Source: an uncultured Spirochaetales bacterium
GTDB lineage: Bacteria; Spirochaetota; Spirochaetia; Sphaerochaetales; Sphaerochaetaceae
Assembly: GCA_902781545.1 (NCBI GenBank)
Contig: CACZJR010000004.1
Span: forward strand, 1-64,000
DNA: 64,000 nucleotides
Direction of reading: 5' to 3'
This document shows, in pieces, positions 58,363 to 64,000 of this stretch. Each line of letters opens with the position of its first letter. Within the stretch, counting starts at the first letter, position 1. The translations under genes and the position numbers were made by a program. Under the pieces are notes generated by a model. It saw only the letters and a list, made by a program, of their open reading frames with translations, was not told the DNA's origin and ran no database searches.

Positions 58363-59367
58363 TCAGTTACTGGTTTCCTTGTTCAAGTCCTTGTAGTAGA
58401 AGCAGCAGACCGGATGGTTCGGGTCTGTGGTGTCCATGACAGGGGCTTCCTTGGCGCATTTATCCTTGGCGTACGGGCATCTGGGATGGAACGGACAGCC
58501 CGTGGGCCTGTTGATCGGGCTTGGGATCTCACCCTCAAGCTCGATTCTCTTACGGGTCTTCTCGAGATGGTAGTCCACGACCGGAATTGCCGATATCAGG
58601 GCCTTTGTGTAAGGATGAAGCGGCTTGGTGAACATCTCATCGGAGTCCATCATCTCAACGATGTTTCCCAGATACATGATGCAGACATAGTCGGCAATGT
58701 GCCTGACAACAGCCAGATCATGTGCCACGAAGATATAGGTCAGTCCCAGCTCGCGCTGGAGCTTCTCAAGCAGGTTGATGATCTGCGCCTGGATGCTGAC
58801 ATCAAGGGCGGAGACAGGCTCGTCACAGATGATGACCTCAGGATGGCATGCAAGGGCTCTTGCTATACCAATCCTCTGTCTCTGGCCTCCGGAAAGCTCA
58901 TGGGGAAACCTCTCTCCCATCTCCTCTGAGAGACCGACCATCACAAGTAGCTCGTTGACCTCTTTGGTTATCTCCTCCGAAGTACGCTTCTTGCCGTCAG
59001 CAACCAGGACCTCCTTGATTATGGAGAAGGCGCTCTGTCTGGGATCCAGGGATCCGTAAGGGTCCTGGAAAATCATCTGGATCTTCCTCTTGATCTTGTC
59101 GTGCTCCTTCCTCTTCATGGCAAGGACATCCTGGTTGTGGAAATAGACCTTTCCCCCGGATGAGCTCACCATCCTGAGGATGGCTTTACCTGTGGTGGTC
59201 TTTCCGCAGCCTGATTCGCCGACAATACCGATGGTTTTACCACGCTCTACCGAAAATGAGACACCGTCAACGGCTTTGACCGTTCCGATGCGCTTCTTGG
59301 CAATTCCCTTTGTCAGCCCGAAATGGACCTTCAGGTTCTCGACCTTGATGATAGGATCATTCTTCAT
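58363..59367 (-). CDS. oppF: Oligopeptide-type ABC transporter ATPase OppF, system 2
   Basis: A 334-residue ATPase. Walker A GESGCGKTT, signature LSGGQRQRIGIARAL, Walker B IICDEPVSALD and the C-terminal Cys set CPFHPRCPYAKDKCAKEAP are intact. The ATG overlaps the oppD stop by four bases and has AGGAGG upstream. It is the paralogue of the system 1 OppF. Confidence 0.93.
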   Translation of the reverse strand: MKNDPIIKVENLKVHFGLTKGIAKKRIGTVKAVDGVSFSVERGKTIGIVGESGCGKTTTGKAILRMVSSSGGKVYFHNQDVLAMKRKEHDKIKRKIQMIFQDPYGSLDPRQSAFSIIKEVLVADGKKRTSEEITKEVNELLVMVGLSEEMGERFPHELSGGQRQRIGIARALACHPEVIICDEPVSALDVSIQAQIINLLEKLQRELGLTYIFVAHDLAVVRHIADYVCIMYLGNIVEMMDSDEMFTKPLHPYTKALISAIPVVDYHLEKTRKRIELEGEIPSPINRPTGCPFHPRCPYAKDKCAKEAPVMDTTDPNHPVCCFYYKDLNKETSN

Positions 59368-60365
59368 TTTGCTACCTCCTCGTCAAAGAGGTGGCAAGCC
59401 ACCATGTGCCCGTCTGTACCGTATTCCCTGAGCACAGGACTTGCCTTTGACGGGCAGCTGTCACACTTCATGGCACAGCGCGGGAGGAACGCACACCTGT
59501 CATCAAGCTTGGCCAGACTTGGCGGGGCACCCTCGATCGGCACAAGATCGGATTTCTTGTCCGCCTGTATCTGCGGCACTGCATTCAGAAGTCCCTTGGT
59601 GTACGGGTGCTTCGGGTCTGTGAGTATCTGCTCTGATGTGCCGGACTCCACGATCTGGCCGGCATACATGACATAGATTCTGTCGGCATACCTTGAGACA
59701 AGTCCCAAATTATGCGTGACAATCACTATTGATGAGTTGTTCTTCTTCTTGATGTCCATCAGGAGCTCCATCACCTGGGCCTGGACAGTGACATCAAGGG
59801 CTGTTGTAGGCTCATCAGCTATGATCAGGTCGGCCTGGCATGCCACTGCAAACGCAATGAGCACTCTCTGGCGCATTCCTCCGCTGAGCTCGAACGGATA
59901 GTTACGCATCCTGAGCTCCGCATCAGGGATTCCCACCTCGTCAAGTGCCTTGGCGCCAAGCGCCCATGCCTCTTTCTTGCTCATGCCCTTGTTATGGGCC
60001 CTGAGGACATCGACAAACTGGTTTCCGATCTTGAAGACCGGGTTCAGGCTTGTCATGGGCTCCTGGAATATCATCGCTATCCTGTTTCCCCTGACCTGGT
60101 TCATGTCCGCGATCGGTTTTCCGCCCCTGAGGAGCTCAATGCCGTCAAACGTGACATCACCGGAGAGGATCTTTCCCGGCGGGGTCTGGATCAGCTGCAT
60201 GATTGACATCTGGGTCACGGATTTTCCGCAGCCTGACTCTCCAACAACAGCGACGACCTCGTTGCGGTCAACATGGAACGATACATCCCTAACAGCCTGG
60301 ACGGTCGAGCCTGTCATGAAAAAGCTGACCTTCAGGTTCTTGCAGTCAAGTAGTCTTTCTCCCAT
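59364..60365 (-). CDS. oppD: Oligopeptide-type ABC transporter ATPase OppD, system 2
   Basis: A 333-residue ATPase. Walker [11 protein letters not shown], signature [12 protein letters not shown] and Walker [13 protein letters not shown] are present. The C-terminal Cys segment is [21 protein letters not shown] precedes the ATG. Confidence 0.93.
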   Translation of the reverse strand: MGERLLDCKNLKVSFFMTGSTVQAVRDVSFHVDRNEVVAVVGESGCGKSVTQMSIMQLIQTPPGKILSGDVTFDGIELLRGGKPIADMNQVRGNRIAMIFQEPMTSLNPVFKIGNQFVDVLRAHNKGMSKKEAWALGAKALDEVGIPDAELRMRNYPFELSGGMRQRVLIAFAVACQADLIIADEPTTALDVTVQAQVMELLMDIKKKNNSSIVIVTHNLGLVSRYADRIYVMYAGQIVESGTSEQILTDPKHPYTKGLLNAVPQIQADKKSDLVPIEGAPPSLAKLDDRCAFLPRCAMKCDSCPSKASPVLREYGTDGHMVACHLFDEEVAK

Positions 60366-60376
60366 ATCCGGCCTCC

Positions 60377-61234
60377 TTACAGCTTGCCTCTGAGCCTCGG
60401 GTCGATGGCATCCCTCAGGCTGTCACCGGCGATATTGAAGGCAAGGACGACGAGAAGAAGACAAAGGCCCGGGGCAAAAGCCAGCATGGGTCTGTCGAAG
60501 ATGTACTGGTAGCCGTCTGCGACCATGCTTCCCCATGTCGCTGTAGGCTGCTGGATTCCTATTCCAAGGAAGCTCAGGGTGGACTCGAGCATTATTGTTC
60601 CGCCAAGGTTCATTGTGAATGTGACCATCATTGTCGGGAATGCGTTCGGAAGAAGGTGCCTGACAATTATCTTGGATGTCCTGACATTGGCGAACTTGAG
60701 GGCGGTGATGTAGTCACTCTGCTTCAGGCTCAGCACAAGGCCGTACATCAGCCTTATGTAGCTCGGGAGCATTCCGAAGCTCAAGGCGAATATCAGGCCC
60801 AGGATGCTGTGGCCTACCAGTATTCCTATGGTTATGGTGAACAGCATGGGCGGGATGGCCAGCTGGACATCGACATACCTCATGATCAGGGTGCTCAGAG
60901 GTCCGTTCGTGTAGCCCGCGATCAGGCCAAGTGCCATGCCCATGATGGCACCGATGATGCATGAGAACACGCTGACGACCAATGAGACCCTGGCACCGTA
61001 CAGGAGTCTTGTCACGACATCCCTTCCGTGCAGGTCGCATCCCAGAAGATGCTTGATGCTCGGAGTGGCGAGCGAGTTGCGCAGGTTCATGTCGTTGGGC
61101 TTATACGGCGTGAGTATGGGTGCGAAAATGGCCGCTATGAGGAACAGGACTATGAACGCCACAGCAAGATAGGAGATTATTCCCCTGCTGAAGAAAGTGG
61201 TCCTGAACTGCTTTATCTTGTCTTTTCTGGTCAT
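60377..61234 (-). CDS. oppC: Oligopeptide-type ABC transporter permease OppC, system 2
   Basis: A 285-residue permease from ATG 61234, which overlaps the oppB stop by one base and follows GGAGG. The family segment LGCDLHGRDVVTRLLYGARVSL and the C-terminal DSLRDAIDPRLRGKL are present. Six membrane helices. Confidence 0.92.
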   Translation of the reverse strand: MTRKDKIKQFRTTFFSRGIISYLAVAFIVLFLIAAIFAPILTPYKPNDMNLRNSLATPSIKHLLGCDLHGRDVVTRLLYGARVSLVVSVFSCIIGAIMGMALGLIAGYTNGPLSTLIMRYVDVQLAIPPMLFTITIGILVGHSILGLIFALSFGMLPSYIRLMYGLVLSLKQSDYITALKFANVRTSKIIVRHLLPNAFPTMMVTFTMNLGGTIMLESTLSFLGIGIQQPTATWGSMVADGYQYIFDRPMLAFAPGLCLLLVVLAFNIAGDSLRDAIDPRLRGKL

Positions 61235-62196
61235 CACTTTCCTCCGTTGATCCTGATTCTGGGATCCACAATGCCGTATGCGATATCCAGGAACAGGTTC
61301 GCAAACACGACGAAGAATGAAATCACAAGCACCAGTGCCTGAATGACAAGGAAGTCATTGTTCAGGACACTCTGTGTGATAAGGCGGCTGACACCCGGAA
61401 CAGAGAACACCTGCTCGGCAAGGAGCGATCCGCCTACGATTGATCTGACCTGGAGCGCGATCAGGGTTATGATCGGGATCAGGACATTCTTGAGCGCATA
61501 CTTGTATCTAATCTTCCTGATGGATATCCCGTATGCCTTGGCTGTCCTGATGTAGTCTTGGTTTATGACATCAAGCATGTTGGTCCTGACCTGCCTTGCG
61601 ATTGATGACAGGGGCCTGAAGCTGCAGATTATGATAGGAAGCAGCGCATGCCTGACATATTCCCCGAAATTCTCCGTAGGGCTCACAAAGCCCACGAACG
61701 GAAGCCATCTGAGCTTCACTCCGAAGAGATATATGAAAAGGATTCCGATCCAGAAAATCGGTATTCCGTTCATTGTCGTCATTATTACGGTGAGGGTCTG
61801 GTCTATTGCAGATCCCCTGTGGGTGGCACAGACAATGCCGATTATTATTCCCAGGATGACTGAGATTGTTATCGAGGGGACTGTCAGCCAGAGAGATACC
61901 GGAAGCTTCTCCTTGATTAGGCCAGATATGTCTGTTCCCAGCATGACAGAACGTCCGAAGTTACCCTGGAAAATGCCCTTGATCCACAGGAAATACTGGA
62001 CAGGAAGAGGCTTGTTGAGGTTCAGCTCCTCTCTCAGGGCATCTACCGCGGCCTGGTCGGACTCATAGCCGAGCATGGTCCTGACCGGATCTCCGGGCAT
62101 CAGATGCACTATGAGGAAAGCGAATATCGATATGGCGAATATTGTCAGGACTGACAGAAGAATACGCTTTCCTATGTATTTAACGTACGAATTCAT
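61234..62196 (-). CDS. oppB: Oligopeptide-type ABC transporter permease OppB, system 2
   Basis: A 320-residue permease. The region VHLMPGDPVRTMLGYESDQ followed by ALREELNLNKPLPVQYFLW and the coupling loop RTAKAYGISIRKIRYKYALKN are typical. It follows oppA2 after a stable hairpin. Confidence 0.93.
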   Translation of the reverse strand: MNSYVKYIGKRILLSVLTIFAISIFAFLIVHLMPGDPVRTMLGYESDQAAVDALREELNLNKPLPVQYFLWIKGIFQGNFGRSVMLGTDISGLIKEKLPVSLWLTVPSITISVILGIIIGIVCATHRGSAIDQTLTVIMTTMNGIPIFWIGILFIYLFGVKLRWLPFVGFVSPTENFGEYVRHALLPIIICSFRPLSSIARQVRTNMLDVINQDYIRTAKAYGISIRKIRYKYALKNVLIPIITLIALQVRSIVGGSLLAEQVFSVPGVSRLITQSVLNNDFLVIQALVLVISFFVVFANLFLDIAYGIVDPRIRINGGK

Positions 62197-62210
62197 ATGC
62201 GTCCTTTATA

Positions 62211-62237
62211 CCGGACGCCCGCAGAACGGGCGCCCGG
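62211..62237 (-). promoter_or_regulatory. Intercistronic hairpin between oppA2 and oppB2
   Basis: CCGGGCGCCCG and CGGGCGTCCGG (minus-strand sense) pair over 11 positions with one G-U pair and a five-base loop. No T tract follows. The place and architecture match the oppA1-oppB1 hairpin. Confidence 0.75.
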
Positions 62238-62265
62238 ATTCAAAGATGTTCTTTAAGAACGAGAC

Positions 62266-63927
62266 TTACAGCTTGACCCTGAAGAGCTTGCTGAAGTCAT
62301 TTCCTCTGTTGTAAGAGTTGCAGAAGCCCTCATCAACGATGTTGGGCTGTGTGATGATCTGATCATAGTAAGCTGTCAGGACAGGATAAGCGATCATGTA
62401 CTTGTCAATGAGAAGGTACTCGGCCTCCTGCATGTTCTTGTACATTGTCTCATCGTCTGTGGCTGAGAGAGCTGCCATGATGGCGGCATCGAGATCTGCC
62501 GGGTGGATTGCGCTGTGGTTCATCATACCGACAGAGCCCTCTTCCTTGGCGCGCAGTGAGAAGTTGGATACTGCCTGCTGCACGAGGTTGGAGCCGTAGC
62601 CGTGTCCGCAGAGGACCATGCAGCTTGTCTTGCCGTCGCCGTAGATTCCGGCTGTTGACTGCCATGCGGCGTTGTCCAGATAGACGAGCTCGCAGTCGAT
62701 TCCGATCTCCTTCATGTATGCCTGGATTGCGACCATGTAGCGGTCAAGCTTCTGGTCTGTTCCGACAATGAGCTTTGTCTTGAATCCGTTCTCGTATCCG
62801 GCTTCCTTCATGAGCTCCTTTGCCTTTGCGACATTGTACTCATAGCCCTTGACGTTCGGATTGTAGAAGCCTGTTCCCTCAACTGCATACTGGTTGGTGT
62901 AGAATGTTCTGCCGTAGTCCAGTGAGTCGATCATCTCCTGTGAGTTGATCGCATAGGCGACAGCCTTTCTGACACGCTCGTCGCAGAACGGGGATCCCTC
63001 GACCTCTGATGAGAAGATCAGGAAGTAGACTCTGTTCCACATCTTGTTCTGATAGAGGTTGAAGCCCTGCTTGATCATCCTGTCCTTCATGCCGTAGTCA
63101 CCGCCGTTGAAGACATCACAGTCACCGTTGAGCAGTGCGGCCTGGGCTGCCATGTTGTCACCGTAGATCCTGACCTCGATCTCATCATAGAGAGCGGGCT
63201 GGTTGGCCTTGTTCCAGTAGTTCTCATCCTTGACCAGGATGGTGTAGGAATCCTTGACGATCTCCTTGATGACATACGGGCCTGTTCCGACCGGATGCTC
63301 GAGACACCAGTCTGCGCCGTGCTCGTCGAAAGCCTTCTTGGAGTACATCATACCTGCCAGGTTGTTGAGTGAGAACGGAATCTGTGAGTTCCACTCCTTC
63401 AGGTGCATGACGACTGTGTCAGGATCGACAAGCTCGAATGACTCCACGCTTGAGAAGTGTGTGGAAGATGTGTTTGCGACTTCCTTGAAGTGCTGCAGGT
63501 TCCAGAGAAGGACCTCACCTGTGAACTCAGAGCCATCTGAGAAATGGACGCCCTTGCGGACCTTCAGTGTATAGGTGAGCTTCTCCGGGTCGCCCTCGAA
63601 TGACTCAAGAAGATACGGGACAATGTTGCCCTCTTCATCGAACATAAGAAGGAACTCATAGACTCCGCCGAGGTTGTAGAACATTCCCCTGCTCTTCCAT
63701 GGTGCATATGACATGGAGACCTCATTGGTGGTTCCAAGCACAAGCTTTCCGCCTCTGATGATGTTGGCATCTGTTGCCTTAAGTCCAGAAGACTGGAACT
63801 CGTTGATTGCGGATGCGTTCTGGGCCTTGCTTTCGGTCTCAGCGCTCTTCTCCTCTTCCTTTGCTCCGCCAGCGAAAAGTGACATTGCAAGGAGAGCGAT
63901 CAAAATGACGAGAAATAATTTCTTCAT
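62266..63927 (-). CDS. oppA: Extracellular solute-binding protein (OppA family 5), system 2
   Basis: A 553-residue protein with a signal peptide ending in LFAGG (MKKLFLVILIALLAMSLFAGG). The SBP_bac_5 core YTLKVRKGVHFSDGSEFTGEVLLWN, HPVGTGPYVIKEIVKD and FCDERVRKAVAYAINSQ is complete. It is moderately similar to the system 1 protein but clearly distinct, so the two importers have different or partly overlapping ligands. GGAGGAAAGG precedes the ATG. Only 73 bases upstream are visible, so the promoter may lie beyond the window. Confidence 0.93.
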   Translation of the reverse strand: MKKLFLVILIALLAMSLFAGGAKEEEKSAETESKAQNASAINEFQSSGLKATDANIIRGGKLVLGTTNEVSMSYAPWKSRGMFYNLGGVYEFLLMFDEEGNIVPYLLESFEGDPEKLTYTLKVRKGVHFSDGSEFTGEVLLWNLQHFKEVANTSSTHFSSVESFELVDPDTVVMHLKEWNSQIPFSLNNLAGMMYSKKAFDEHGADWCLEHPVGTGPYVIKEIVKDSYTILVKDENYWNKANQPALYDEIEVRIYGDNMAAQAALLNGDCDVFNGGDYGMKDRMIKQGFNLYQNKMWNRVYFLIFSSEVEGSPFCDERVRKAVAYAINSQEMIDSLDYGRTFYTNQYAVEGTGFYNPNVKGYEYNVAKAKELMKEAGYENGFKTKLIVGTDQKLDRYMVAIQAYMKEIGIDCELVYLDNAAWQSTAGIYGDGKTSCMVLCGHGYGSNLVQQAVSNFSLRAKEEGSVGMMNHSAIHPADLDAAIMAALSATDDETMYKNMQEAEYLLIDKYMIAYPVLTAYYDQIITQPNIVDEGFCNSYNRGNDFSKLFRVKL

Positions 63928-64000
63928 CCTTTCCTCCTTTTTTATCCTTCACCTTACGGTGTTGTTTGCTTTGCCTTGTTCTCAAGCGCATGGATGCACT

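Noticed and set aside
1-64000. CRISPR array, suggested by the CARF-HEPN gene
   Set aside because: I found no series of regularly spaced repeats in any intergenic region, and no cas gene.

Overview
The window looks like a chromosomal segment of a host-associated (gut-type) spirochaete, probably of the Sphaerochaeta/Treponema side of the phylum. The reasons are indirect: spirochaete-style lipoprotein signals ending in a single Cys, a P13-like porin candidate, solute-binding proteins whose signal ends in Phe-Ala-Gly-Gly, a class II aldolase of the type seen in treponemes, and anaerobe markers such as a flavodiiron/rubredoxin fusion. This lineage call is inference.

Region 1 (1-12 kb) is housekeeping: end of trigger factor, clpP, clpX, a TatD nuclease, endonuclease III, class II aldolase, a PAP2 lipid enzyme, the infC-rpmI-rplT operon, a ZapB-like coiled coil, an unrecognised protein with sigma-factor-like ends, an XTP/dITP pyrophosphatase and oligoendopeptidase F. 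Region 2 (12-25 kb) is accessory: an SDR dehydrogenase, a CARF-HEPN (Csx1/Csm6-like) RNase gene translationally coupled to a MATE pump, a hydrolase fused to a membrane domain, a YwaF-like membrane protein, an Xre pair, and an NHLP-type bacteriocin export operon (short HlyD-like adaptor, C39 peptidase-ABC protein, second ABC protein) without a visible precursor.

Region 3 (25-37 kb) shows decay and mobility: an ORF6N gene with an amber codon at position 2, a Fic gene under repeated operators, a vestige of hsdM, a candidate small RNA, a MerR-like gene split by an IS110 element, and, next to tRNA-Leu, fragments of SPFH and YhcG genes bounded by a second copy of the tRNA 3' end. Region 4 (37-46 kb) carries a flavodiiron-flavin reductase-rubredoxin fusion, a MoxR/DUF58/DUF4129 operon, a lipoprotein esterase broken by an amber codon, a P13-like protein, a 44-residue membrane protein and a serine-palmitoyltransferase-like enzyme.

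Region 5 (46-64 kb) is the most coherent unusual unit: four isocitrate lyase/PEP mutase superfamily paralogues, two complete oligopeptide-type ABC importers (A-B-C-D-F), one MFS carrier and one MATE carrier. The two outward-facing transcription units MFS-lyase1 (+) and lyase3-lyase2-oppABCDF (-) share a 16-bp sequence just downstream of their predicted promoters, so they probably form one regulon. A third unit, oppA2-B2-C2-D2-F2-lyase4-MATE (-), has the same composition. I infer an uptake-and-cleavage system for an unidentified branched or substituted organic acid or its conjugate.
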